DNA of 64,000 bases from CAYNRA01 sp046296415 (lineage in GTDB: Bacteria > Bacteroidota > Bacteroidia > Cytophagales > Spirosomataceae), in the NCBI GenBank assembly GCA_046296415.1, contig JBKBLN010000001.1, positions 372,001 through 436,000 on the forward strand. The letters are read 5' to 3'. Under the pieces are notes generated by a model. The model did not search any database. It was not told the origin of the DNA and saw only the letters and a list, made by a program, of their open reading frames with translations. The translations under genes were made by a program, and so were the position numbers. Of the stretch, positions 49,447 through 58,686 are shown piece by piece. How positions within the stretch are numbered: the stretch's first letter is position 1; each line of letters begins with the position of its first letter.

Positions 49447-51723
49447 ATGCGCTTCCTAACTTGGATGGGTTGCTTTTTAATGGCCTTCATCACGACGGCT
49501 CAAAACACCCCCCTTTCGATCATTCCTCAACCCCAGCGAGTCACCCAAAATCCGGGGGCTTTCTTGCTTTCGAAACGAGTCAAAATCGTGTTACCACCCG
49601 AGGCCAAGACGAGTCTGGATGCCGCACAATGGTTACAGCAGCGACTTCGGCTTTCTTCCGGAATATTGCTTGAAATCACTTCGGTAGCCACTTCGCCTTC
49701 GATACACTTGATAGTTGACCCTACCATGTCGTCCGAAGAATATGCATTGGACGTCGCTCCCGAGGGGATAAAAATTACATCGGCCACAGGGAAAGGTCAT
49801 TTTTATGGGATTCAGACCTTACTTCAAGTGATGCCGCCTACCGTTTTTTCAGGATCAGGAAATCAAGGTATCTGGACTATCCCTTCCGTTTCAATCCAGG
49901 ATGCCCCCCGATTTGCCTACCGGGGTATGATGCTGGATGTCGGCCGGCATTTTTATTCGGTCGATATGGTGAAACGCTTCATTGATCTATTGGCTCTTCA
50001 TAAGTTCAATACCTTTCATTGGCATCTGACAGAAGATCAGGGCTGGCGCATTGAAATAAAGAAATATCCTAAACTGACCGAGGTGGGTTCGATTCGGAAG
50101 GAAACCATGAAAGGGCATTATAGAGACCAACAGTGGGATGGAACACCGTATGGAGGATTTTACACCCAAGAACAAATTAGGGATATCGTGGCTTATGCGC
50201 AATCTCGGTACATAACCATCATTCCTGAGATTGAAATGCCGGGTCATGCCTTAGCCGCTTTGGCGGCTTATCCAGAGTATGGGTGTACCGGAGGGCCTTA
50301 CCAAGTAGGAACGACCTGGGGAGTAGAAGAAAACGTGTTTTGCCCATACGAAAAAACATTTACCTTTCTGGAGGATGTGTTAACGGAGGTGATGGATTTG
50401 TTTCCAAGTCCTTACATCCACATTGGAGGAGATGAGTGTCCTAAGACGACTTGGAAGAACTCGGCTTTCTGTCAGGATCTCATCAAAAAGGAAAATCTAA
50501 AAGATGAGCACGGTCTGCAAAGTTATTTCATCAAACGAATAGATGCCTTCCTCAGCAGCAAAGGACGAAAGTTAATTGGTTGGGATGAAATCTTGGAAGG
50601 GGGCATTTCGCCAAATGCAACGATCATGTCTTGGCGAGGTGTGGAGGGTGGCATTGCGGCTGTCCAACAAGGACACCAGACCATCATGACACCTACCTCT
50701 CATGTCTATTTTGACTATTACCAAGGGGATCCAACCACCGAGCCCTTGGCCATTGGCGGCTATTTACCTGTAGAAAAAGTGTATGGGTACGACCCCGTGC
50801 CGGCGGGACTAACCCCCGATGAATCGAAACGGATCTTGGGTACCCAAGGAAATGTTTGGACGGAATACATCGCTACTCCCGGGTATTTAGACTACATGGT
50901 TTTCCCCCGGGCTAGCGCCTTGGCAGAGGTGGCCTGGACCTTACCCGAGAATAAAAGCTATCCTGATTTTATTCGGCGATTAGCCACTCATTTCGAACGA
51001 TTGGAAAACGTAGGCGTACGGGCATCAAGACGTGTGTATGATATCCAGGCTAAAACCAAAAAAGAACAAGAGCAAGTTATAGTTGAGCTCAAGACATCAG
51101 ATCCACAATTGAAAATTCAAGTCAAAGCCAATGATTCCTGGGTTAATTACCCAGAGTCAGGCTATCCTGTTACGGAGAGCCGCCTTCTTGAAGCGAGGGT
51201 GGTCAATTCGAAAGGAGAGCCTGTGGGGGTATCGTTTCAACGATTTTTTCATCTTCATTTGGCTACGGGGATTCCCTATGTGCTGGAAAAAGCACCTAAA
51301 GTGTACACAGGGGGAGAAGAGTTTGCTTTAACTAACGGGGTTACAGGAACTCTTCAAAACACGGCCACATGGATTGGCTGGAATGGGGAAGATGCCGTAA
51401 TGACTTTTGATTTAGGGCAGTCTATCGACATCTCTCAGGTGCAAGTGAGTTACCAACAAGCTTGGGCTAGCTGGATTTTAGCCCCTCGGCGTGTTCAAGT
51501 AGAAGTATCCACCGACGGAAAGTATTTTAGGACCCTGGCAGGTCAAAATATCTTACCCACCGATCGCCAGGACTATTTCGTAGAAGAAGTTAATTTAACC
51601 TTCCCCAAAACCAGAACGAGGTACATTCGCTTCAAGGCAGAACACGCTGGAAAATTACCTCCCAACCACCCTGCCGCAGGGCAACCTAGTTGGTTATTCC
51701 TGGATGAAGTTAAAGTAAAATAA
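49447..51723 (+). CDS. GH20 beta-N-acetylhexosaminidase
   Basis: 758 residues from the ATG at 49447; the frame is open from 49363 but MRFLTWMGCFLMAFITTAQN is a signal peptide at this start. The glycoside hydrolase 20b N-domain precedes the catalytic barrel: AYRGMMLDVGRHFYSVDMVK, FHWHLTEDQGWRIEIKKYP, and the catalytic pair D329-E330 in HIGGDECPKTTW. A chitobiase C-terminal region and an F5/8-type domain (FDLGQSIDISQVQVSYQQAW) end it. It removes terminal N-acetylglucosamine from glycans. Confidence 0.96.
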   Translation: MRFLTWMGCFLMAFITTAQNTPLSIIPQPQRVTQNPGAFLLSKRVKIVLPPEAKTSLDAAQWLQQRLRLSSGILLEITSVATSPSIHLIVDPTMSSEEYALDVAPEGIKITSATGKGHFYGIQTLLQVMPPTVFSGSGNQGIWTIPSVSIQDAPRFAYRGMMLDVGRHFYSVDMVKRFIDLLALHKFNTFHWHLTEDQGWRIEIKKYPKLTEVGSIRKETMKGHYRDQQWDGTPYGGFYTQEQIRDIVAYAQSRYITIIPEIEMPGHALAALAAYPEYGCTGGPYQVGTTWGVEENVFCPYEKTFTFLEDVLTEVMDLFPSPYIHIGGDECPKTTWKNSAFCQDLIKKENLKDEHGLQSYFIKRIDAFLSSKGRKLIGWDEILEGGISPNATIMSWRGVEGGIAAVQQGHQTIMTPTSHVYFDYYQGDPTTEPLAIGGYLPVEKVYGYDPVPAGLTPDESKRILGTQGNVWTEYIATPGYLDYMVFPRASALAEVAWTLPENKSYPDFIRRLATHFERLENVGVRASRRVYDIQAKTKKEQEQVIVELKTSDPQLKIQVKANDSWVNYPESGYPVTESRLLEARVVNSKGEPVGVSFQRFFHLHLATGIPYVLEKAPKVYTGGEEFALTNGVTGTLQNTATWIGWNGEDAVMTFDLGQSIDISQVQVSYQQAWASWILAPRRVQVEVSTDGKYFRTLAGQNILPTDRQDYFVEEVNLTFPKTRTRYIRFKAEHAGKLPPNHPAAGQPSWLFLDEVKVK

Positions 51724-51766
51724 GGAAGATTTTATGGACCCAATCTTGGCAAACCGAAAAGATAAT

Positions 51767-51802
51767 TTTGAAGTTCCGGGCCACGGATTGAGGATATTTT
51801 TG
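51767..51802 (+). promoter_or_regulatory. Promoter of the carbamoyltransferase cluster
   Basis: TATTTTTG (51795-51802) matches TAnnTTTG exactly, with TTTG 24 bases upstream (51767-51770), a little longer than the usual spacer. The ATG of the carbamoyltransferase follows at 51861. Confidence 0.5.
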
Positions 51803-51860
51803 CTAAATTTGTTCTCTTTTTAAACGAAAACGTTACTCAAAAGGTAACCAGCATAACTGG

Positions 51861-53726
51861 ATGAATATTCTCGGTATTTCTGCATTTTATCACGATTCCG
51901 CCGCAGCGCTTATTCAAAATGGCACCATTGTAGCCGCGGCACAAGAAGAACGATTCACCCGAATTAAACATGATCCCGCCTTCCCAACCCATGCAGTACG
52001 CTATTGTTTAGAGGAAGCCGGACTGACTTTGGAGCAACTCGATGCTGTTGTCTTTTACGATAAGCCCTTGCTCAAGTTTGAGCGACTTTTGGAAACCTAT
52101 TACGCTTTTTCTCCGAAAGGACTGACCTCTTTTTTAAAGGCGATTCCCGTTTGGTTGAAGGAAAAAATGTTTCTCAAGCGAATGCTCAAAGAGGAATTGA
52201 ACAAAATAGGTGCGTTTGATGCAAAGAAGGTTCCCTTGCTTTTTCCTGAACACCATTTATCTCATGCTGCCAGTGCTTTTTATCCCTCTCCTTTTGAGGA
52301 AGCGGCTATTTTAACCTTGGATGGCGTAGGTGAATGGGCCACAGCCTCCATCTGCCATGGAAAAGGAAAAGACATCACCATACTCAAAGAATTAAAATTC
52401 CCTCATTCTTTGGGATTACTGTATTCGGCGGTTACTTATTACTGTGGATTCAAGGTAAACTCTGGAGAATATAAGTTAATGGGACTAGCTCCCTACGGGG
52501 CCCATGGATCCGCACAAGTGGCCCGATTGGTTGAAGCGATTGAGTCTTCCCTGATCGAAATCAAACCCGATGGTTCGATTTGGTTAAATCAGGACTATTT
52601 TAATTATGCCACGGGACTCCGGATGGTACATGATGACAAATGGGCAGCCTTACTCGGATTTCCACGAAGAGAAGCCGAAAGCCAACTAGAGCAGATACAC
52701 TGTGATTTTGCGCTGGCTATCCAAGAGGTTACTGAGAAAATCGTTTTGAAAATGGCCCAAGAAGCCCAGCGTCTTACAGGGTCTCCCAATGTTTGCTTGG
52801 CTGGTGGTGTGGCATTGAACTGTGTGGCAAACGGAAAACTTCAAAAGGCAGGTATCTTTAAGAATCTGTTCATTCAGCCTGCCGCCGGAGATGCTGGAGG
52901 GGCATTAGGAGCTGCCCAGGCTGCGTTTCATATTTATTTCAATCAACCCCGCACCTTGGATCCCACTGCCTTGGATGGCATGAAAGGATCATACCTCGGG
53001 CCTGAGTTTAGCGATTTAGACATTCGAAAGATGGCTCGAAAATACCAGGCACAGTTTACCTACCTTCCCAATTTTGAGGAGGTTGCGTCCGAAACAGCAG
53101 CCTATTTAGCCGAAGGAAATGTGGTGGGTTGGTTTCAGGGACGCATGGAGTTTGGTCCGCGAGCACTGGGAGGGCGTAGTATTTTGGGGGACGCCCGTAA
53201 TCCGGAAATGCAGAAAAAATTAAACTTGAAAATCAAATACCGGGAAGGTTTCCGGCCCTTTGCGCCCTCGGTGTTGGCAGAGGATGTTCAAACCTATTTT
53301 GACTGTCCGACTCACTCTCCCTACATGTTATTGGTACATCCCGTCCAAGAAAGTCGACGGAATGTTTATCCAGCAAATTATGAGGAACTTCCCATGATGG
53401 AAAAATTGTATTTCCTTCGCTCCGATCTACCTTCCATTACCCATATCGACTACTCAGCCCGGATTCAAAGTGTTCATCAAGAAACCAATCCTCGGTATTA
53501 TGAACTTATTCAGGCATTTAAAAAACAAACAGGATATGGCGTTATTGTGAATACCAGTTTCAACGTGCGGGGTGAACCCATTGTGTGTACACCCGAAGAC
53601 GCGTATCGTTGTTTGATGCGTACTGAAATGGATTATCTTGTGGTAGGTAACTTTATTTTTGCCAAAAAAGACCAACCGGCTTGGCAAGAATCAGATAAGT
53701 GGAAAGAGGAATTCACCTTGGATTAA
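51861..53726 (+). CDS. Carbamoyltransferase (NodU/CmcH/TobZ family)
   Basis: 621 residues. The N-terminal Kae1-like domain begins MNILGISAFYHDSAAALIQN, a family hallmark, and has the metal-binding PEHHLSHAASAFYPSPFEEA with H131, H132 and H135, then ILTLDGVGEWATASI. The C-terminal domain has GRMEFGPRALGGRSILGDAR at about 430 and VNTSFNVRGEPIVCTPEDAY. It transfers a carbamoyl group from carbamoyl phosphate via carbamoyladenylate to a hydroxyl of a sugar or metabolite. Head of a cluster with SGNH, DUF5989 and SxtJ proteins. Confidence 0.95.
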   Translation: MNILGISAFYHDSAAALIQNGTIVAAAQEERFTRIKHDPAFPTHAVRYCLEEAGLTLEQLDAVVFYDKPLLKFERLLETYYAFSPKGLTSFLKAIPVWLKEKMFLKRMLKEELNKIGAFDAKKVPLLFPEHHLSHAASAFYPSPFEEAAILTLDGVGEWATASICHGKGKDITILKELKFPHSLGLLYSAVTYYCGFKVNSGEYKLMGLAPYGAHGSAQVARLVEAIESSLIEIKPDGSIWLNQDYFNYATGLRMVHDDKWAALLGFPRREAESQLEQIHCDFALAIQEVTEKIVLKMAQEAQRLTGSPNVCLAGGVALNCVANGKLQKAGIFKNLFIQPAAGDAGGALGAAQAAFHIYFNQPRTLDPTALDGMKGSYLGPEFSDLDIRKMARKYQAQFTYLPNFEEVASETAAYLAEGNVVGWFQGRMEFGPRALGGRSILGDARNPEMQKKLNLKIKYREGFRPFAPSVLAEDVQTYFDCPTHSPYMLLVHPVQESRRNVYPANYEELPMMEKLYFLRSDLPSITHIDYSARIQSVHQETNPRYYELIQAFKKQTGYGVIVNTSFNVRGEPIVCTPEDAYRCLMRTEMDYLVVGNFIFAKKDQPAWQESDKWKEEFTLD

Positions 53727-53734
53727 TCGAGTTT

Positions 53735-54946
53735 GTGAAAAATAAATCTGTGCTCAGAACCAGCTTATTGCTACTTTCTACGTGCCTTCTTCTGGGGTCA
53801 CTGGCGGGTCTCTTTTTTGATTTTTTTTACGGGGATGCCAATGGAGTGGTCGCCGGTTTTTCGATGGATACTAGGCTGTGGTCGATCCTTCGATGGGTCA
53901 GTTTTATTATTCTTTTGGGAATCGGATTTTCCTCCAAAATACGTTGGATCCCCAATTTGGCTCTCTCGATTTTAAGCCTTGTGCTGGTTGGCTATTTGGT
54001 GGAGTTTGTTTGTGGCGTAATTCTCCAAGTCAAAGCTACTCAAGCTGGTCCTGCGATTAAAGGACCAACGCATTCCATGCAGCTGGATAGTACACTAGGG
54101 TATAAGCCCGAGGCAAATCGCCAATTAGAAGGCATTAAAACTCGGGGGCAAGATACCCTGTATGCCATTCGCTACGCCACCAACGCCCATAGTTTACGGA
54201 TCACACCACTAGACGATACTACCCGCAAGCGAACACAATTTGTTCAGTTCTTTGGATGCTCCATGACCTTCGGAGAAGGGGTTGAAAGCCATCAAACCAT
54301 GCCGTATTACTTTGGCAAATTGATACCGAAGTACCAACCGTATAATTTGGCCTACAGTGGCTACAGTCCTGCCCAAGCTTTAGCTCGACTGGAGAGTGGG
54401 AACTTGCCTCAGATGATTGAAGAGAAAAGCGGGATTGGTTTCTTTGTTTATATCCCAGATCATATCAATCGGGTTGTCAGCACCATGAGTCATTATGTTT
54501 ATAATGAAGGGAATGCACCCTATTATGTACTGGAAAATGGCCAACTCGTTCGAAAAGGACTTTTTAAAACGCATCGGGTTCAGGTTAATCGCCTTTATGA
54601 ACTTTTGTTGCAAAGTAATTTAATGAAACTTTTTCAGATCGGTTTACCCTTCCGATTAACGTCTGAACATACTGAACTCACTGCCGAGGTATTGCATCAA
54701 GCCGCTGCGACCTTTGAGGCTCAATTTCCAGGAAGCCCTTTTTATGTCATTTTATATCCCACAACTACGGATAATACAGAAATAAAGACAAGACTCGTGA
54801 AAAAGGGGGTCAAGGTACTAGATTACTCTACCCTATTTAATCCAAAAGATCGTACCTTTGCCATTCCTTTTGACGAACACCCGACACCTCTCGCCAATGA
54901 GGTGTTGATTAAAAGAATACTTCAAGATTTAAAACTGATTGATTAA
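53735..54946 (+). CDS. SGNH hydrolase-like protein of the carbamoyltransferase cluster
   Basis: 403 residues from a GTG at 53735, eight bases after the carbamoyltransferase stop; a second GTG at 53699 overlaps that gene. Three hydrophobic segments occupy the first 100 residues (LRTSLLLLSTCLLLGSLAGL and WVSFIILLGIGF regions). The soluble part has FFGCSMTFGEGV, a GCS variant of the GDS elbow, and PFDEHPTPLANEVL with the Asp/His of the SGNH fold. Probable role: modifying acylation of the same glycan or metabolite. The ending is 1 base before the start of the next gene. Confidence 0.78.
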   Translation: MKNKSVLRTSLLLLSTCLLLGSLAGLFFDFFYGDANGVVAGFSMDTRLWSILRWVSFIILLGIGFSSKIRWIPNLALSILSLVLVGYLVEFVCGVILQVKATQAGPAIKGPTHSMQLDSTLGYKPEANRQLEGIKTRGQDTLYAIRYATNAHSLRITPLDDTTRKRTQFVQFFGCSMTFGEGVESHQTMPYYFGKLIPKYQPYNLAYSGYSPAQALARLESGNLPQMIEEKSGIGFFVYIPDHINRVVSTMSHYVYNEGNAPYYVLENGQLVRKGLFKTHRVQVNRLYELLLQSNLMKLFQIGLPFRLTSEHTELTAEVLHQAAATFEAQFPGSPFYVILYPTTTDNTEIKTRLVKKGVKVLDYSTLFNPKDRTFAIPFDEHPTPLANEVLIKRILQDLKLID

Positions 54947-54947
54947 T

Positions 54948-55097
54948 ATGGATTTTTTGCAGGACATTCTGAGCTTTTTGAAAGAGCGTAAAAAGTGGTG
55001 GTTGATGCCCGTTATTTTAGTACTTTTATTGGTAGGTGTACTCATCGTTGTTGGAGGAGGATCTGCTATTGCTCCTTTCATCTATACCTTATTCTAA
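54948..55097 (+). CDS. DUF5989 family small membrane protein
   Basis: 49 residues, too short for a standard ORF cut-off. The product is MDFLQDILSFLKERKKWWLM followed by a 20-residue hydrophobic helix (PVILVLLLVGVLIVVGGGSA) and IAPFIYTLF. The FLKERKKWWL-P pattern with one helix is characteristic of DUF5989, a family that sits between carbamoyltransferase or SGNH genes and SxtJ. Its start follows the SGNH stop by one base. Function unknown, presumably membrane partner of SxtJ. Confidence 0.85.
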   Translation: MDFLQDILSFLKERKKWWLMPVILVLLLVGVLIVVGGGSAIAPFIYTLF

Positions 55098-55101
55098 TCT
55101 C

Positions 55102-55470
55102 ATGGAAGCGAAAGAAAAGTCAATGTCAGCCATGTTGGGTATTGTGGTTGGCTTCTTGGTGTTGTATCTTATTTTTGATATCCGGTGGTTTCTCACTTTG
55201 TCTGTGGTGGTAGGTTGTATCGGACTATTCTCTACATGGCTCACGCAATGGATTGTCAAAGGTTGGATGGGTTTGGCCCACGTCTTGGGTAAAATCAATG
55301 CGACCATCCTCTTATCGTTGATCTTTTTTGTCTTTCTAACGCCCGTAGCCTTATTGATGCGTATTGTAAAAGGTGTGGATGCGCTTCGATTGAAAAAAGT
55401 TTCTGGGAATTCCGTATTCGAAGAACGGAATCACACGTATGAGGCGAAAGACTTAAAAAATATTTGGTAA
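55102..55470 (+). CDS. SxtJ family membrane protein
   Basis: 122 residues from the ATG at 55102, four bases after DUF5989; the open frame begins upstream but overlaps it. Three hydrophobic helices are present (SAMLGIVVGFLVLYLIFDIR, LTLSVVVGCIGLF, INATILLSLIFFVFL), then an acidic-basic tail. SxtJ-type proteins, named from the saxitoxin cluster, accompany carbamoyltransferases in many non-toxin loci. Function unknown. A terminator overlaps its end. Confidence 0.85.
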   Translation: MEAKEKSMSAMLGIVVGFLVLYLIFDIRWFLTLSVVVGCIGLFSTWLTQWIVKGWMGLAHVLGKINATILLSLIFFVFLTPVALLMRIVKGVDALRLKKVSGNSVFEERNHTYEAKDLKNIW

Positions 55471-55498
55471 TTTCTTGGGAGCTTAATCTCCCAAGAAA
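55471..55498. terminator. Bidirectional terminator between SxtJ and the fused transporter-like gene
   Basis: TTTCTTGGGAG (55471-55481) and CTCCCAAGAAA (55488-55498) form an 11-bp perfect stem around CTTAAT. The right arm overlaps the last codons of the convergent gene, whose stop is at 55483-55485. Confidence 0.85.
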
Positions 55499-57720
55499 CT
55501 CCATATTCTACCCAAATCATACTCATCTCGCGGCCACATATCTGTGTTTTTACGACGATGCTGAGTAACCTGCCCATTTTGCAAAATTTCGATACTTTCA
55601 TATCCTTTTTGAATCAGGGTGTCGATGGGAATTTGTGCTTTTTGAAAATGGTTTTTTGTAAATGAATGTGACAAAGAGGTTTGGATGTCGGACCAATTTC
55701 GTTGCACGGGCGTGGTACTTCCCATCACCATAAATCCATTTACCCGATACACATACGGGAAAACTTCTTTGATGCTATTGACGATCCGATCGGTTGCCCC
55801 CCAGGTAATGGCAAGACCTCCAGGTTTAAGTTTGGATTTCACCAATTGAAAGTACTCCACCGAATACAAATTCCCAGAAAAAGAAGATCTAGGACGAAGT
55901 GCATCGGCTTCAATGATATCATATTGTTCTGTTGAGTGATGCAATGCATACCGGCCATCCTGCAATTGAATGTGGCCACGAGGGTCGTTCAAAGCAACGG
56001 CAGGAATCGTATAACCCGACATTGCCATGTATTTCTCAAGTACCTTTGGCTGATTTTCGATTACTTCATAACAATCAATATGCTTCGTCTCGATTCGGCC
56101 TGAGGCATTGAACAAAGTGCTCGCCGAGCCCAAGCCAATGATGGCAATCCGTTCAGGATTTGGATGGAATAAAGACGGAAATGCGCCAAGAATAACGTGA
56201 TTTTCGTCCAAATGATAAGGAAATAGGCTCTGGCCTAAGCCGTTGATGAATACCCAGGCGGTTTTGTCCTCATTGATTTTTATGATCGATAAGGCCGTGT
56301 CATTTTCTTGAAGGATGAATCGGTCGGGGTCCTGCATACCACTAAAAACCATCCAGAGGCGATGATTGGTTGGAAAAACCGAGACGACACAAACAAAAAA
56401 GAGTCCAAGAATTCCCAAAGTTATCCGGCGGGTCTCCTGTGTTTTCCAACCTACCAAGGCATACAACAAAATGGTGGAACCTATGATCTGAAGCGTCAAG
56501 GCGGTACCTAGGTAGTTAAAGCCGACCAAACTAACGAACCAAGACCCAGCGGTAGAACCAATGATATTGACGCCTTGTAACCAGCCTACTTTTCGACCGA
56601 CAGCTTCATACTCATCTTGAATGATGACCTGGCTTACGGTGAAACTAAACCCCATCAAAAATGTGGGCACGGCCATTAAAAACAGCGGAATGATAACAAC
56701 GGTGTAGATCAGAATGGAAGGTGATAGGGAAAAGTCATAGCCTCTTAGGAAATCAAAAAGTGTGGTCATGTGCGGTAGCGCAAACCACAGTGTTACTACA
56801 GAGACCAAAGCATAACCATACAAAGCATACTGCAAACGGAGAAATATTCTCATTTTTTGGTGGATCCACCGAGGGGTTGTCTGAATTCCCAGCCAGGTCC
56901 CAATCGCCATGGTGGCTAGATATATACCCAAGATAAGTGAGAATGTTAAGGCAAGGGGCTTCATGAGGGTCTCGATAATCCGGAACCAGACAATTTCTAG
57001 GCTAATGGCCATAAATCCGGAAAGGAAATAGTGCACCATCCACGGAGCCAGTTTTTGAATGGAGAAAGAGGCCGAATTGCTCGACTCCATCGAATGGGAA
57101 GGCTGGCTTTGGGTAATATTTCGAAACAATATCCAAGCCAATAGAGCACAAAGTGCATTGAGGGAGGCGCCTAGCCAGATAGTTTGTGCAAATCCAAGCC
57201 CACGAATAAAAAAGAAGGAGGTGAGAATGGCTCCAATCGCTGCCCCAAGTGTATTAATAAAATACAAACGGCTGATGTGATGCGCCTGGTCGGTGGCATT
57301 GGCTAGTTTAAAAGTTTTGGACAAGAGTGGCAATGAAAGGCCCATCAAAAAGGTGGGAAACAAAAGTAGAGCAAACAAACAACTGTAAATTGCCCAAGTA
57401 CTAGTGGCCGTTATTCCTTGTTGCACATAAAGCCAGTCGTAGAGCAGGTATTTGCTGGCAAGAGCAAATGCCCCAATACCTAATTCAGCGAGCATAAATA
57501 AATACAAAGGTCTTCGGGTTTTGTCAGCCCATTGGCCTCCAAACCAATACCCCAATCCTAGACCCGCCATAAATGCGGAAACAATCAAACTAATACTCAA
57601 AGAACTGATACCGGTATAAAAAACGAGCCATCTTTGCCAGATAACTTGATACATTAAGGCGGCGAAACCCGAAAAGAAGAAAATGATTAATAAAATTCGG
57701 GTTTGTCTAGGTAAATTCAT
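55483..57720 (-). CDS. Fused multispanning membrane/spermidine-synthase-like protein
   Basis: 745 residues. The N-terminal ~450 residues form about 12-14 hydrophobic helices of MFS-like type (FSGFAALMYQVIWQRWLVFY, AGLGLGYWFGGQWADKTRRP). The C-terminal ~270 residues resemble spermidine synthase: IAIIGLGSASTLFNASGRIE carries the G-x-G-x-x methyltransferase-like loop, and EQYDIIEADALRPRSSFSGN the D-x-x-x-D region. Fusions of this kind are common in Bacteroidota, with no proven reaction. No S-adenosylmethionine decarboxylase is nearby. Convergent with SxtJ; divergent from the amidohydrolase. Confidence 0.88.
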   Translation of the reverse strand: MNLPRQTRILLIIFFFSGFAALMYQVIWQRWLVFYTGISSLSISLIVSAFMAGLGLGYWFGGQWADKTRRPLYLFMLAELGIGAFALASKYLLYDWLYVQQGITATSTWAIYSCLFALLLFPTFLMGLSLPLLSKTFKLANATDQAHHISRLYFINTLGAAIGAILTSFFFIRGLGFAQTIWLGASLNALCALLAWILFRNITQSQPSHSMESSNSASFSIQKLAPWMVHYFLSGFMAISLEIVWFRIIETLMKPLALTFSLILGIYLATMAIGTWLGIQTTPRWIHQKMRIFLRLQYALYGYALVSVVTLWFALPHMTTLFDFLRGYDFSLSPSILIYTVVIIPLFLMAVPTFLMGFSFTVSQVIIQDEYEAVGRKVGWLQGVNIIGSTAGSWFVSLVGFNYLGTALTLQIIGSTILLYALVGWKTQETRRITLGILGLFFVCVVSVFPTNHRLWMVFSGMQDPDRFILQENDTALSIIKINEDKTAWVFINGLGQSLFPYHLDENHVILGAFPSLFHPNPERIAIIGLGSASTLFNASGRIETKHIDCYEVIENQPKVLEKYMAMSGYTIPAVALNDPRGHIQLQDGRYALHHSTEQYDIIEADALRPRSSFSGNLYSVEYFQLVKSKLKPGGLAITWGATDRIVNSIKEVFPYVYRVNGFMVMGSTTPVQRNWSDIQTSLSHSFTKNHFQKAQIPIDTLIQKGYESIEILQNGQVTQHRRKNTDMWPRDEYDLGRIWSFLGD

Positions 57721-57846
57721 AAATCGATCCGTCGAAGTTTAGGACTTTAGAATGGAAAATTACAGGTTATATCATTAGAAAGCCATAAGAATACTGTAAA
57801 CTTACTAAGTATTTTGGCTCGAAGATCAAGTAAAAAACGATTTTGA

Positions 57847-58686
57847 ATGAATTCAGTTGATGATTTTCCTAAATGGGATGCCCATCACCACTTGTGGGAA
57901 TACCACCCAGCCACCATGGAGTGGATTCCGGACGAGTCCATTCGTCGGGATTTCCATCTGTCGGATTGGATACAAACTATGGATGCAGCGGGTATTGATC
58001 GATCCATCTTGGTCCAGGTACATCAGACATGGGATGAAACGGTTTGGATGAATGACCTGTCCATCCAGACGGATCGAATCGCTGGGGTAGTGGGGTGGAT
58101 CGACCTGCTGTCGCATTCTTTGCACGAAGATCTGCATCGTTTACCACCTGGCCATCGTGTGGTTGGTTTTCGGCATATTATGCAGGCAGAACCAGAGGAA
58201 TGGTGGAATCAAAATAAGGTAGCTCGAGGAATTCGCACCTTGGGAGATGCTGGATTTTCCTATGATGTACTCCTGACCCAATCCCAACTTGTCTGGGCTG
58301 AGAGACTTCTTCCTCAATGTGGAGATACCCGAATGATCTTGGACCATATGGCCAAACCGATGGTTGGGCAACCTGACCGGTCTTTTTGGGAGAAATCGAT
58401 GAAAAAACTTGCTGAAATCCCCAATTTAGCGGTTAAGCTGTCAGGTTTTACCACCGAGGCGCCTGGTTTCCTTTGGAAAGCGACCGAAATTATTCCTTAT
58501 TTTGATTTCCTCCTCACGCACTTTGGTCCAGATCGTCTTATGATTGGCTCTGATTGGCCTGTTTGTTTGATGGCAGCCTCCTATCCTGAACAAATGCACG
58601 TGGTTGAGGATTGGTTAGCTACTTTAAGTAAAGGAGAAAAAAAGGCACTTTGGTATCAAAGCGCCAATAAATGGTATGGATTTTAA
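57847..58686 (+). CDS. Amidohydrolase family protein, L-fuconolactonase/lactonase-like
   Basis: 279 residues. It begins WDAHHHLWEYHPATMEW, the metal site of the amidohydrolase family; the later MIGSDWPVCLMAASYP supplies the conserved Asp at about residue 237, and MILDHMAKP the conserved His in strand 6. These are features of the L-fuconolactonase and 2-pyrone-4,6-dicarboxylate lactonase branch. It probably hydrolyses a sugar lactone. The 3' end overlaps the convergent SMP-30 gene by four bases. Confidence 0.9.
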   Translation: MNSVDDFPKWDAHHHLWEYHPATMEWIPDESIRRDFHLSDWIQTMDAAGIDRSILVQVHQTWDETVWMNDLSIQTDRIAGVVGWIDLLSHSLHEDLHRLPPGHRVVGFRHIMQAEPEEWWNQNKVARGIRTLGDAGFSYDVLLTQSQLVWAERLLPQCGDTRMILDHMAKPMVGQPDRSFWEKSMKKLAEIPNLAVKLSGFTTEAPGFLWKATEIIPYFDFLLTHFGPDRLMIGSDWPVCLMAASYPEQMHVVEDWLATLSKGEKKALWYQSANKWYGF

